Assembly: GCA_933228675.1 (NCBI GenBank)
Contig: OW121741.1
Span: forward strand, 74,706,629 to 74,770,628
Source of the DNA: Stomorhina lunata
Lineage: Eukaryota; Arthropoda; Insecta; Diptera; Rhiniidae
DNA length: 64,000 bases
Direction of reading: 5' to 3'
The position numbers and the translations under genes were made by a program. This document shows, one piece after another, positions 35,417-45,696 of the stretch. Each line of letters begins with the position of its first letter. Within the stretch, counting starts at the first letter, position 1. The notes beneath the pieces are model-generated. The model had not been told where the DNA came from and searched no databases. It was given only the letters and a program-made list of their open reading frames with translations.

Positions 35417-36508
35417 ATGCCCGATTTTAAAACTAAAAGGTCCCTATATCGAACCCGAAATGTTCGCAGCATAAGCCAAGAACTAAAGCCAATTATGGTA
35501 AATGGTAAATATCTTATTGACTTTGTTACCGACGACGGCGACTCATCACGAAGAAGCTCGAAATCGAAACGACAATATTCTTATAGACCTATGGAGACTG
35601 CATTAGATCGCATTATTGACAAGCTCATAAGAAACTACAAGCCCCGAGATATTTTGCTTATGATTACACCGGCCAGTAGACATCAATATCTCTATAAACT
35701 TCATGTCATAGAACGTTACAAACGAGATCATTTGGGTATGACCACCATAACCCACAGGGAGTTATCTCGGCTTAAATCGAGTAAGGCCTTTCACAAATAT
35801 TGCATAATCTTTGGCTCACGTTATATGGATCTGAAGACAGTGGTGCTGCAAAGTAAAACTATTAAAAGTCTGGTAGATACTTTAGAAAGAAAATGTTGCC
35901 AGGGAACCAAAGATTCTGATGTACCAGCAAACGACTCCAAAACTCCAATAAAGATCATAACAAGTTGGGCTGGTGATTGTGAAGATAATGTAAACAAGAC
36001 CTCTATACAATTTCAAGATAATGTTATACAAACAGATCCAGCAATAGAGAATAGTGTTTCTTACTCCCTTAAACATATTTTAGCAGCCATAGGAAATCTT
36101 AATGAAACTTTGGAACCCAACGCAACAGATATAGACAATTTCTTTTCAATGGCCGATAACTTAAACTTTTCTCTGGTTATACGTCCCCAAATGTTATGGA
36201 TGACTGCGGAAAAGTTTAAACATACGAACGAAAATTTAATATATTTTCAAGTGGAATCGTATATGCCCGGTAATTGTTATCTGGGAGGTATTACTTTATT
36301 AGAAATCGATATACAAAAACAGTTAGATTTGCATCCAAAACTTCTGCTTAATACCCATGTTATCGAAGATGTCTATGAAATCACTCCTTTGCCCAAAAAG
36401 TTGGTGGATTTTTTAAGAAAAATTTTGGGTTTTCTAAAACTAGAGCTGGTATATGACGCTTTGGGAGAATTGATATTTGATTGGTATAAAAATTATACAT
36501 TTTTGTAA
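35417..36508 (+). CDS. Unrecognised 363-aa basic protein
   Basis: An intronless open frame of 363 codons. The frame is open back to 35387, but the first ATG is at 35417 (MPDFKTKRS), so I start there. The N-terminal 60 residues are rich in Arg, Lys and Ser (including SSRRSSKSKR) and could be a nuclear-targeting region. The rest looks globular, with alternating hydrophobic patterns. There is no signal peptide, membrane segment, Cys/His cluster or repeat. Codon use is clearly coding-like, in contrast to the surrounding satellite. I cannot assign a family. It may be a fast-evolving fly gene, or the last exon of a larger one. It sits between the 3.8-kb satellite and a minisatellite. Two AATAAA signals follow 136 bases after the stop. 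Confidence 0.8.
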   Translation: MPDFKTKRSLYRTRNVRSISQELKPIMVNGKYLIDFVTDDGDSSRRSSKSKRQYSYRPMETALDRIIDKLIRNYKPRDILLMITPASRHQYLYKLHVIERYKRDHLGMTTITHRELSRLKSSKAFHKYCIIFGSRYMDLKTVVLQSKTIKSLVDTLERKCCQGTKDSDVPANDSKTPIKIITSWAGDCEDNVNKTSIQFQDNVIQTDPAIENSVSYSLKHILAAIGNLNETLEPNATDIDNFFSMADNLNFSLVIRPQMLWMTAEKFKHTNENLIYFQVESYMPGNCYLGGITLLEIDIQKQLDLHPKLLLNTHVIEDVYEITPLPKKLVDFLRKILGFLKLELVYDALGELIFDWYKNYTFL

Positions 36509-36643
36509 GAATTGTTTATGTTAAGTTGTAACGTGCCGTTACAAATATTATATTAAATTTCATCTATATACTGCACTACACACTTTTTCTAAACACCCTG
36601 TTTTTCATGTTTGCTACCTCCTTAATATATCTAAATATATATT

Positions 36644-36653
36644 AATAAATAAA
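36644..36653 (+). promoter_or_regulatory. Polyadenylation signals of the 363-aa gene
   Basis: Two overlapping AATAAA hexamers at 36644 and 36648, followed by AT-rich DNA, give a 3' UTR of about 150-170 bases. Confidence 0.6.
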
Positions 36654-36763
36654 AACCAGAATCTAAACATAATTCTCATTTAGTTGATAACCATTCCAGC
36701 ATAAGTATTCTTATTTGTAACACAGAGGGAGGCAGAACTTAAAGTTCTTCCTAGTAGTTAAAA

Positions 36764-37100
36764 TCGTAGTTAGTTGATCCGATTGTTGTATTATAATACC
36801 GTAGTTAGCCGACTGAGAGCCGAAGTTTTTATCTCATCGGAGTATTCTTTGCTTTGTAGTTACCCGACCGAGAGCCGAAGTATTTATCTCGTCGGATTGA
36901 ATGCTGTAGTTAGCCGATTGAGAGCCGATGTTTTTATCTCATCGGAGTATTGTTTAATTCCGTAGATAGTCGATCGGATCAATAGTAGCTGAAGCACTAG
37001 CTATTAAAACGTAGTTAGCCAACCGAGAGCTGAAGCATTTATCTCGTTGGATGGTAGGCTCATAGTTAATCAATCGGATTATTATATCTCGTATATAACT
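36764..37100. repeat. Minisatellite of about 50-55 bp
   Basis: Six or seven diverged units starting with GTAGTTAGCCGA and containing GAGAGCCGAAG and ATCTCATCGG, at about 36764, 36801, 36856, 36906, 36962, 37011 and 37071. It begins just after the 3' end of the 363-aa gene. Confidence 0.8.
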
Positions 37101-37674
37101 GAAACCCCATCTGATATTTCATAAAACCCTCTATGTAACATTAAGAAACGTTTGTACTTTAAATTGAGCCGAAGTTCCAAAAAAAAAACTCTGTAAATAT
37201 ACCATTGTGTAGTGCGGATCGTAAGATCAAAACTCGTATTGCACAAATATAGAAGTTTCTTATTATTTAACCCATATAAGCATAGCTTTTGCCCAACGAC
37301 TCACGAAGATACCAAGCCGCCCTGTGGAAGCAAAATATATTAAAGGAAGCAGACCTTTGATGAACCTGGACAGACTAGGCATACCTCAGCTGGAAAATAA
37401 AACTGCATTACAAAGTTGAAATAAATAAAACTCGTGAGAGTATTATTTATTCTCTGTCTAGTCTGAAATTATTTGCCCGAAATATGTATTTCGTAGAGTC
37501 AAGAAGAACTATAGGGCTTTTATATATAGCCTAATAACAAACAAATCCCCACGAGCTCAAAACCTCTTTCCCTAATTGTTTCGGTATAAATAATAGGGGA
37601 ATTAATATACCCTGAAAAATGAGCTCTCGAGGAATTGGACTCACCGGGAATGTTTAAAATTTCGCTGAATATTT
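37101..37674. other. No gene seen
   Basis: Mixed-composition DNA without a convincing open frame. It may be an old LTR fragment, but no partner or ends were found. Confidence 0.35.
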
Positions 37675-37682
37675 TTTATAAG

Positions 37683-38496
37683 CAGGGACCGCAAATAACT
37701 GTTATTTTTGAATTTTTGATTAAAAAAAGTAACCTCAACCTCGGAGAATAAAACCAAGTATATCATTTTGTAGTTTTGGACCAAACTTTCATAAAATGCG
37801 ATGCTTTTTCTGATTTTTATTTTTTAGAAAAAAAATAACAGTTATTTTTTGATTTTTATTTTTTTGAGCAAAAATAACAGTTATTTTTAACTTTAATTTT
37901 TTCGAGCAAAAATAAAAGTTATTTCTTAACTTTTATTTTTCGAGCAAAAATAACTGTTATTTTTGACTTTTATTATTTTGAGCATGAATAAAAGTTATTT
38001 TTTGACTTTTATTTTTCCGAACTGAAATAAAAGTTTTTTTTAACTTTTATTTTTTCGAGCAGAAATAAAAGTTATTTTTGTGTTTCCAACCCTAATTATG
38101 ATTGCAAAACTCATCTCCATTAATTTTTGAGCATATGTAAATTGTTTTCACTAAAAAATTATCTTTGTTTGAAAAAATTTTTCAATAAATTTATCATAAT
38201 TTCAAACAAAAATAACTTTTATTTCTGCTCGAAAAAATAAAAGTCAAAAAATAACTTTTATTTCTGCTTGAAAAAATAATAATGAAAAAATAACTTTTAT
38301 TCTTGCTTGAAAAAAATGAAAGTCAAAAATAATTGTTATTTTTGCTCGAAAAATAAAAGTTAAAAAATAACTTTTATTTTTGCTTGAAAAAAAGTAAAAA
38401 AAAATAACTGTTACTTTTTAACGAAAAAATAAAAGTCAAAAAATAACTATAATTTTCTGACTTTTACGATAAAAGTTATAACAGTTACGGTCCCTG
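37683..38496. mobile_element. Foldback hAT-type MITE
   Basis: An 814-bp element bounded by CAGGGACCG and CGGTCCCTG, with a perfect 8-bp target duplication TTTATAAG at 37675-37682 and 38497-38504. CAGGG termini with 8-bp duplications are typical of the hAT superfamily. The interior is two opposed runs of a unit of about 40 bp (CGAGCAAAAATAAAAGTTAT type): about 37850-38080 forward and 38195-38430 inverted, so most of the element can fold back. It has no coding capacity. Confidence 0.87.
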
Positions 38497-38584
38497 TTTA
38501 TAAGAAAGGGGAATTTCAATTAATATTTTTCCATTTTTAAAGCTTATTTATAATAAAGTGAAAGTGTGATTTTCCCCGTCAGGT

Positions 38585-39371
38585 TTTTATACCCTTCACC
38601 ACCAAAGGTGGAAAAGGTATTATTAGTATGATGTATGTAACGCATAGAAATATTTGTCTTAGAATCACTTTCTGAGTCGATTTAGCGATGTCAGTCTGTC
38701 CGTCCATCTGGACGGCAGGGTGGCTGGCTGGACCCCCATGTAAACCTTGTAATCAAAGTACAGGTCGCAATTCTAAAGATAATTTGATAAAGTTTGGCAG
38801 AGATCATTTTTTTAATAGTGGGACCAAGGCTATTGTAATTCGTCAAAATCGGTCCATTATTTATGGTGCCTCCCATAGGTCCTACTTCCCGGAATTGATA
38901 TTTTGGTCACAAATATCAATATTTTTTCCATAAAATTTGAACCAAATACTGTTTATGTAAACCAAAATGACTGTACCAAATTTCGTTGAAATCGGTTCAC
39001 ATTTGACCATAGCTCCCATACAAAATCTTCTGTCAAAACGCACTGAATGAGACAAAAATCTCTAAAAACGCTCATAAATCTGAAGATTTATAAGAATTTT
39101 GAGTTTATTATTTTTTTTATACATAATTTTTGTAAAAACTGTAATCAATTTGCCACATTTCGAGATAATCGGTCCACATTTGACCCTAGCTCTCATATAA
39201 GTCCAAATGATGGAAACATTTCAAAAATATAAGTTTTAAGAAGATTTGTGTATAATGGCAAAATTTAGGAAATATTTGTCTTTATACAGGAAAAAGAAGA
39301 CCTTTGACCTTAGTGGTGAAGGGTATCATATGGTCGGCCTTGACCGACTATAGCACTTTCTTACTTGTTTT
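38585..39371 (+). mobile_element. Unclassified interspersed repeat, about 790 bp
   Basis: It starts with TTTTTATACCCTTCACCACC and ends with GTGGTGAAGGGTATCATATG followed by GACTATAGCACTTTCTTACT. The CCCTTCACCAC string near the start and GTGGTGAAGGG near the end form a short inverted repeat. A (GTCC)n-like patch lies near 38695. Other copies in the window are 24247-24450 (reverse, right end only) and 63725-64000 (left part). Open frames in it are incidental. I cannot name the family. Confidence 0.75.
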
Positions 39372-39524
39372 TAATAGGGAAATAGGGAAAAGTGTAAAAA
39401 CTCACTGTTATACATAATTGGACTGAAAATAACTTTTTAATCTATCTTAGGTGTCATATTAGGAATGCTGTGAACGATCTTCTTACAAAGAAGCATATTA
39501 AGATCATATTAGAATAGATGTATT

Positions 39525-39800
39525 GAAATAGATTTGTTGGTAGGGGAACGCCACAAGCCGGTGTTCTATCTCCTTTATTATAGAACCTCGCTTGAATATT
39601 CTGGTATCTCTAGAGGAGGAGGAGGAGGACGAGGTTGTAATTGTTGACGCATACTCAGAAGATGCTTCAATAGGAGTTAGGGGCAAATTTCTGAGTACAC
39701 TAAGAGATATCTTTTGGGTAGCAGCCGATAAGGGTTTTGAGGTAAATCGAAACAATACTAGATAAGTTTTGTTCAAAAGAAGCTACCAAATCCCTTATCG
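39525..39800 (+). mobile_element. LINE RT fragment
   Basis: A short stretch encodes GRGTPQAGVLSPLL, then, after a GAG-rich insertion or expansion near 39610-39640, GVRGKFLSTL and a KGFEVN-type segment. This is the same RT region as 12140-12400 of the LINE at 11616-13948. Stops interrupt it. Confidence 0.72.
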
Positions 39801-39884
39801 TAACAAATAATTTTTTAATATGATCATAAAAGTTATAAACCATATTTTACACACCCACATTGTAACCAATGTCGAACCACAGGT

Positions 39885-40199
39885 CGAATAATAATATTTT
39901 CCACGACAACATTCCAATTGGAAGAAATGGTACAAGTCTCTCAGACAATGAGCTGCATCCGATTCTATTTTTAGACTTCTTGAAAGGGACCTACGTTTTA
40001 ATTCCGGCTCCGAACGGTAAATGCATTAGTTAGAGAAGTTTTACATAGCCTAATACTCAATAGCTAGTGTCTAGCTGAGCTACGGGGTGAACCGCCGCTT
40101 TTTTGAAAATTTATTATTTTCAAGTGGGTCAGGAAAGGGATCAAACTTGGGACCTCGGTATGCTAGGCGGATGACTAACCTGCTATACCACGGCGGTTC
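39885..40199 (-). mobile_element. tRNA-derived SINE, copy 2, with target duplication
   Basis: A complete 315-bp copy on the minus strand, flanked by a perfect 14-bp direct repeat GTCGAACCACAGGT (39871-39884 and 40200-40213). The tRNA-like head is at the right end (A box TGGTATAGCAGG, B box GTTTGATCC) and the body matches 14196-14485. The tail on the minus strand is an ATTATTATT-type run. The clean target duplication proves LINE-mediated insertion and fixes both ends. Confidence 0.9.
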
Positions 40200-40339
40200 G
40201 TCGAACCACAGGTAAGACGCGAAAAATTCGGTTTTTGACCAAGGTTTGCCATTATTTGCGTTTACTCGTACTCAAAAAAACACAATATAAACATAATACA
40301 ATTCTCAGATCACATTCTTATTTTAAGATTGTACAATTA

Positions 40340-41258
40340 TATTTAAAAACGCTCTTCATTTGGCCAACCTTGTTTTAGACAAAACAAATCGTGTATTGAT
40401 CATATCAGCGTGTTCAGTTAAACAGCGATCCCCCCTTTACCTACTACTTGTAGATTTTAAACGCCCATTTGATACATTACAGCACGAACAGAGAAGCTTT
40501 AAGCCCTCGAAGAGATTATACGATACATCAAGGTGCTTTACAATAACTCATTCTGCTTTATTCTTCATGATCTCAAAAAGCAGCGTCAGCTGAGAAGATA
40601 TCTAAAATAGATCATGCAAAGCATAGCAAGCTTTTGGTATTCTCAATAAGTTCTGAAGATCTTGACTAGCATCAAACTTAAAGCTTTTAACACTTATGTT
40701 AAATCCATGCTCGATATTGTCAGGAGACATGGAATATTTCGAGTCGAATGATGAGCAGACAACAAGCGTTTGTCAATCGGTGCCTCAGACGCATGCTCAG
40801 AATTTTCTGACCCGTTATAATTTCAAACCAACTTCTATGGTTGCGCTTCGATCAAGAGCCGTTACAAAAAAGTATTCGCAATCGGAAATATGGTAGGCTA
40901 GGACATACAATTAGAAATCCAGCTACTGATATAAATCGTCAAGCTATCGAATATAATTCCCAAGGTTCCAGAAGGTCTGAAAGCCGATTTGTTCGCACAT
41001 ACTACATATATTTTCATCAAACTCTTCCCTTTCCGATAGAAATGAACTACCTCCTTCCTATACTTCCCAGTATGACCAATTTATTTTTTAGAGCATGCGC
41101 AGTTAAAAAAAATTGATGACTTAAAACTGGTCAAGAACTATTCGAATGCAGAATACACTTCCCGATTATGTCTTTCCAATACAATGGAATGTACAACGAA
41201 ACACTACTCCCTCTTTCCCCCTACCCATTTATTTCCTATCATCAATCAATCAATCAAT
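40340..41258 (+). mobile_element. RTE-like LINE remnant
   Basis: Pieces of a polyprotein in shifting frames: LLLVDFKRPFDTL (RT motif A, near 40450), then after a deletion the C-terminal region QAFVNRCLRRML (near 40760) and YGRLGHTIRNPATDINRQAI (near 40890-40950). The GHT.R.P....RQA pattern is typical of the C terminus of RTE/BovB-type elements. A four-base microsatellite tail (ATCA)n at 41238-41258 fits the simple-repeat tails of RTE elements. It is broken by stops and a large internal deletion. Confidence 0.7.
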
Positions 41259-41329
41259 GCAACGCATTTATAAAGGTATCCTCTGAATGTTGGTATAATT
41301 AAAACAAAAAGCTCTTACTGTAAGATATA

Positions 41330-41886
41330 CAGGGTGGCCCAAAAAGGCCGAAGGGGGGAAAGCAAACTGCATAAATTAATCGTTCTTGGGAATCTCATGG
41401 CTTTAGTTCTTGCACTAACTGCACCTTGTATGTGAGAAGATGTAAAATTCCCTTTTATATTTTGCGTAAAAACCGCCGAGCTCAGCAGAGCGCCTTCTAG
41501 TTGATGTTTCAGGATTCTCCTCAACACTCTCCAGAACGCGTTGAATATTTGCTTTACTAATAACAGAATGTGGTCTTCCGCTTCGTGGAAGATTCCTCAC
41601 TGAGCCTTGTTCCTGAAAACGTGTCACTAAGCGCCGAATCATTGTTTCGGATGGTGAATTCCGCACATTAAAATGACGACGATAGGCTCGTTGAGTTTGA
41701 ATTATTGATCGTTGATGATGTTCAAAATAAAGTTCTATGATTTTGGTTCGCTGGATAACGTGGTAACCTTTCATAATTAATCTCCCAGATTGATTTTACA
41801 AGTCCTTAAAAGAAAAATAATAATAATAATTAAATTAGAGAAGTTATTAATTTTTCAAATCCGTTCGCGACTTTTGGGCCACCCTG
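41330..41886 (-). mobile_element. Mariner-family element C, deletion derivative
   Basis: A 557-bp element with terminal inverted repeats CAGGGTGGCCCAAAA and a TA duplication at 41328-41329 and 41887-41888. It keeps only the DNA-binding part of the transposase; the catalytic part is deleted just after the ELKP motif. Confidence 0.9.
41415..41774 (-). pseudogene. Transposase N-terminal domain only
   Basis: 119 codons on the minus strand start with MKGYHVIQRTKIIELYFEHH. They cover two helix-turn-helix motifs, with the GRPH linker motif near residue 66, and a segment ending in SVEENPETSTRRRSAELG. The remaining sequence leaves the homologous frame and stops after 119 codons; an ELKP remnant persists in another frame near 41403-41420. 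No catalytic Asp remains. If expressed it would be a DNA-binding protein without nuclease, but this is only a possibility. Confidence 0.75.
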
Positions 41887-41888
41887 TA

Positions 41889-43029
41889 GATAACAATTCA
41901 GTTTCATCTGTCCGAGGGTGTTCTCCATATAGATGTTATCACGATAAGATAGAAAACGTCTTCATAAATTACTGTCATGCCACTATTAAGACCCGATATA
42001 AACTCACATGTGGCCTTAATAAAAAGACACTGTCTGGTTGGAGAGCAGAAGCTTTGATGACGAGTAAGAACATTAGAACATATTTATGGTAAAAACTAAA
42101 TATTGAGATCCAGCTTTGTCCGTGTTTTCTGAGGATTTCAGTTTGTTTATAAGACCTCTAATGCTGTTTCGCTTCACGCAGATCTTCCTATCCTAATCCT
42201 ACCCTTTTTTTTTGACCAAAGTCGATAAGAACTACAAAAATGTCGCTTTTAAAAAATTCATTGACTCTACCTCTTATTTTTTTCAAAATATACTGTAAAA
42301 AGTATTTGAAAAGCAAAGGGGGTAGAGCTTCCCCAAAGTTTATGGACTTCACATTTAAAGGATCTAGAGATGCACATGAATTCCCAAAATATCATTCAAA
42401 TGTATTTTAAAAACAAAGGAGTTTAGAAATTCCCCTGCCCCCTTCATGATTATTTTGGACCAACCTTTGCTTGTAAAAAACTAAATTTTGTACCAAGTAT
42501 TATTTATCAACAACTTTTATACAAGGATTAAAGACTTTTACTTAAAAAGATCTAAAGATACACACAAATTATAATTTTATGAATATAGGAAAGAAATTTA
42601 GAGCGATTTGGATAAGTCGATGGGAAGGCTTTTTGATAGCTTCATAGTAGTACCGGAATACCACTTTACCTTACCTAAGAAATTTACGCTCACAATTTTT
42701 ATAGCGTCTGTGTAAAAAACCAAACATTGTAAAACTTTTACCATAATTTTCCAAATTCTGGAATCAGATGGATCCACGTGCATTTAGTAAAAAACTTGTA
42801 AAGGCCTTATAAACGATATTTTAAGGCATGTGGCTTCCAAATATGTATATCGTCACCTAAAATACAAAAGGGTGTAACTACACTTCTAGTTTTTTTTGCA
42901 GAAAAAGCAAAAAACATTATAACTTTTAAACTACAAGGAACATTTAATTCAAATTTTGGAATTGGGACAACAAGCCATCAGTAAAGAAAATTCTAAAAAC
43001 GAAAATTTTCTAAAACCAAAAGGGCTAAC
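41889..43029. repeat. Degenerate repeat resembling 51860-53340
   Basis: No gene. The part from about 42180 to 42800 has diverged units with TTCCCCTGCCCCCTTCATG and ATTATTTTGGACCAACCTTTG. These resemble the CCTGCTCCTATCCTGCTTATTTT and CCAACCTAC strings at 51860-53340, so both belong to one old repeat family. Confidence 0.55.
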
Positions 43030-43031
43030 TA

Positions 43032-44595
43032 CTGGGTGTCCCAACTAGAACGCAATTTTTAAATTTTAAATAAAACACGGATATTTAAAAAAAATAAAAT
43101 GTTAACTTGATTATATCGTAAAGTAGATAGAATGAGGTTATGTATGGAACAAGATATCGTGCAGATGGCAGCTGCGGCTTTGCTGACACACACGCGATCT
43201 TTTAATGAAATTTTTTAATGACCTTTTTGCATAAATGCTGCGGTATTTGATTAATGCAGCGTCCAATTTCCTCTTTTAAGACTTGAGTCGTGGTCGGCTT
43301 ATTCACGTAAACCATCGACTTCAAAAAACCCCAAAGAAAAAAATCTAAAGGTGTTAAGTCACACAATCTAGGCGCCCAATTCTGGCCTCCAAATCGCTAA
43401 ATTACACGATCGGAAAATGACTGATGTAGCAATTGAATTGTTTCTGTGTCTGTATAACATGTGGCGCCATCTTTTTGAAACCACAAAATATTTCTTCATT
43501 TATAGGTAAGAAAAAACCGGTTATCATTTCACGATACCGAACACCATTGACTGTTTGCGCTTGACCTGCCTCATTTTCATAAAAAAAGGTTTAATGATTC
43601 CTCCAGATCAAAAGCCACACCACACAATGACACGTTGAGGATGCATTTGCTTCTCGTGAATCACTCGAGGATTTTCCTCGCCCCAAACGCGACAATTCTG
43701 CCTTTTGACGAAGCCATCAAGATAGAAATGGGCCTCGTCACTGAAGATGATTTTATCGGCAAAATCAGCATTTTCATGTTGTCTCTCCAATGCCCAATTT
43801 TCGAACTCCCTTCGCTGTCCATGGTCATCTGGCTTTAGTTCATGAGTCAATTGAACTTTGTATGTATGAAGATGCTAATCTTTCGCCAAAAATTCGCTGC
43901 ACAGTGGATTTGGAGACACCAATTTGCTGAGCTCGGTGTCGAATTGAGGTGGATGGAGTTTGAGCGACGTCATCACGCTGTGACATTTTCGGTCGATCGA
44001 CCTGGTCGAAGGCGCGTTGTTGTCTTTGCATCACTAACAGACCCAGTTTCGGCAAAAAAGGAGTTGACCTTTTTTTTTTTGAGCATTATTATGACCCCGA
44101 ATTGTTCATGTTGTCTCTCCAATGCCCAATTAACGAACTCCCTTCGCTATCCATGGTCATCTGGCTTTAGTTCCTGACTCAATTGAACTTTGTACGCATG
44201 AAGATGCAAATCTTTCGTCAAAATTCGCTGCACAGTGGATTTGGAGACACCAATTTGCTGAGCTCGGTGTCGAATTGAGGTGGATGGAGTTTGAGCGACG
44301 TCATCACGTACAGCTGCGAAATTTTCGGTCGAACGGCCTGGTCGAAGGCGCGTTGTTGTCTTTGCATCACTAATAGACCCAGTTTTGGCAAAATTTATCC
44401 ATTAATCTCTTTACAGTTGACTCTTTTGGAGCATTATTGTGACGCCAAATTGATCGCATTTTGCGAAATCTTTCACTATTTTGGAAAAGCGATTTCACAA
44501 TGAGAATGCGTGGTTCATTCAATTGTTCAAATGTCAAACAATACCACTTCGAATCGCGCCAAATTTAAAAATTGCGTTCTAGTTGGGACACACTT
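43032..44595 (-). mobile_element. Mariner-family element D with internal duplication
   Basis: A 1564-bp element bounded by inverted repeats of about 30 bp (TGTCCCAACTAGAACGCAAT and onwards) and a TA duplication at 43030-43031 and 44596-44597. It is longer than elements A and B because about 285 bp (43775-44060) is repeated in tandem at 44107-44392, an offset of 332 bp. Confidence 0.92.
43139..44503 (-). pseudogene. DD41D-type transposase, broken and partly duplicated
   Basis: The catalytic region on the minus strand shows IIFSDEAHFYLDG (first Asp, near 43740), WFQKDGATCY (second, near 43475) and CDLTPLDFFLWGF (third, near 43340). The last two are 41 residues apart, counting an in-frame stop in the segment between them. 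The helix-turn-helix linker (TPSTSIRHRAQQIGVSKSTV) occurs twice because of the internal duplication at 43775-44392. The first helix region near 44480 has stops. It is not functional. Confidence 0.82.
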
Positions 44596-44597
44596 TA

Positions 44598-45379
44598 CAA
44601 TACAAATTTTGGGTTTTAGTGTATAAAATGGCTGTTTTTGACCGTACGGTTACTGTGTCATAATCAATCAAAAAAATCAATTGTAATTTTTTATTAGTTA
44701 CCCCCTTTTGCATTTCAGGTGACGATATACTTGAACAAAACGTTTCATTGTTCACATTTCCTAAAGAAGAACAAACGATCGCCCATTTTTCTACTGAAAA
44801 TATAATTTCGCTAATTTTTTCAACAAAAAAAAAACTAAATGTCTCTAACTTTTTCTATAGAAAAACGTGCAGAGTCGGATTTGAGTTTCTTGTGGTACAT
44901 GGATTTTTTTCCAACAAACGATCACACCAAACATTATTATCGATCTTAATACCTGTATATAAAGCCAGTGAGCAACGCTAGTTTTCAATCCCCATCATTT
45001 TCGAATGTAGCCCTTTAAGACCTGGGGCTAAATTACGGCATTCGATATCGATCGAAATTTTTGATATTTTCAAAACATTTGTATAGCATACTTTAAGGAT
45101 AATAAAAATTATTTGAAAGTTTATTTTTTTGTAATTATTTGCCAAAAGATGACCAATTGTAAAAGAAAGAGTTTAAAGAGTTAAACTTTTTGCATCGAAG
45201 TAACTTTGAACATCCCTAAAGTATACTTCATAATATTTGCTTAAAAGTCTGAGTTTTCGATCGAAATTTTAAAATCCATTTTATTTAATTATTTTAACAA
45301 AAACTTTTATATAAAACAAAGAAAAAACAAGAAATAAAGCTAAAAGCCATATCCAAGGTATTTAAACGCCAGATAAATA
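44598..45379. other. No gene seen; 3' flank of the secreted-peptide gene
   Basis: AT-rich. A minus-strand AATAAA near 45277-45283 could end the transcript of the gene at 45380-45604. Confidence 0.45.
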
Positions 45380-45604
45380 TCAACCATAATAGACGGCTGG
45401 ATAGGCAGCATAACCATAGGCAGGATAGCCACTATACAAAATCTGAGGTGCCGGTGCGGGTGCTGGATCTGGAGAAGCCACGGGAGAAGGAGCAGCCGTA
45501 GTCATGGCCAACAAAGCAGCAAACAATAAGAAGAACTGAAAACAAAATGATGAATTAGTTTTAAAATTATACAATTCCAAATGATTCCTTACAATTTTGA
45601 ACAT
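45380..45604 (-). CDS. Small secreted peptide, two exons
   Basis: Exon 1 is 45593-45604 (ATG plus three codons, MFKI). The intron is 45536-45592, 57 nt, starting GTAAGG and ending TTTTCAG. Exon 2 is 45380-45535. The intron length is a multiple of three and has no stop, so the region also reads as one 74-codon frame; the typical fly intron size and strong splice sites argue for removal. The 55-aa product begins with a signal peptide (FFLLFAALLAMTTAAP), then a Pro-Ala stretch (PAPAPAP) and a Tyr/Gly/Ala/Pro tail ending PAVYYG. This is typical of short cuticle-associated or salivary/ejaculatory secreted peptides of flies; the exact role is unknown. A TATA box lies 84-92 bases upstream. Confidence 0.82.
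   Translation of the reverse strand: MFKIVRNHLELYNFKTNSSFCFQFFLLFAALLAMTTAAPSPVASPDPAPAPAPQILYSGYPAYGYAAYPAVYYG
45536..45592 (-). other. 57-nt intron
   Basis: GTAAGG donor, CTAATTC branch-like string (rc near 45551-45560) and a pyrimidine-rich TTTTGTTTTCAG acceptor. Phase 0, with length a multiple of three. Confidence 0.85.
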
Positions 45605-45687
45605 TTTTTTTTTATTTTTTTTTTTTTTTTGAATACAACTGATAAACTGTTAAAACAGAAATGTTTGCTAAAATTTGCCAGAACTGA

Positions 45688-45696
45688 CTATTTATA
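45688..45696 (-). promoter_or_regulatory. TATA box of the secreted-peptide gene
   Basis: TATAAATAG on the minus strand. Its position would place the transcription start near 45665 and give a 5' UTR of about 60 bases. Confidence 0.65.

Noticed and set aside
37101..37674. Possible solo LTR after the minisatellite
   Set aside because: No TG...CA ends with a target duplication could be found and no partner copy exists in the window.
38688..38933. 81-codon frame with a Cys/Pro-rich start, also seen near 63740
   Set aside because: It lies in an interspersed repeat with GTCC runs; the frame is not kept between copies.
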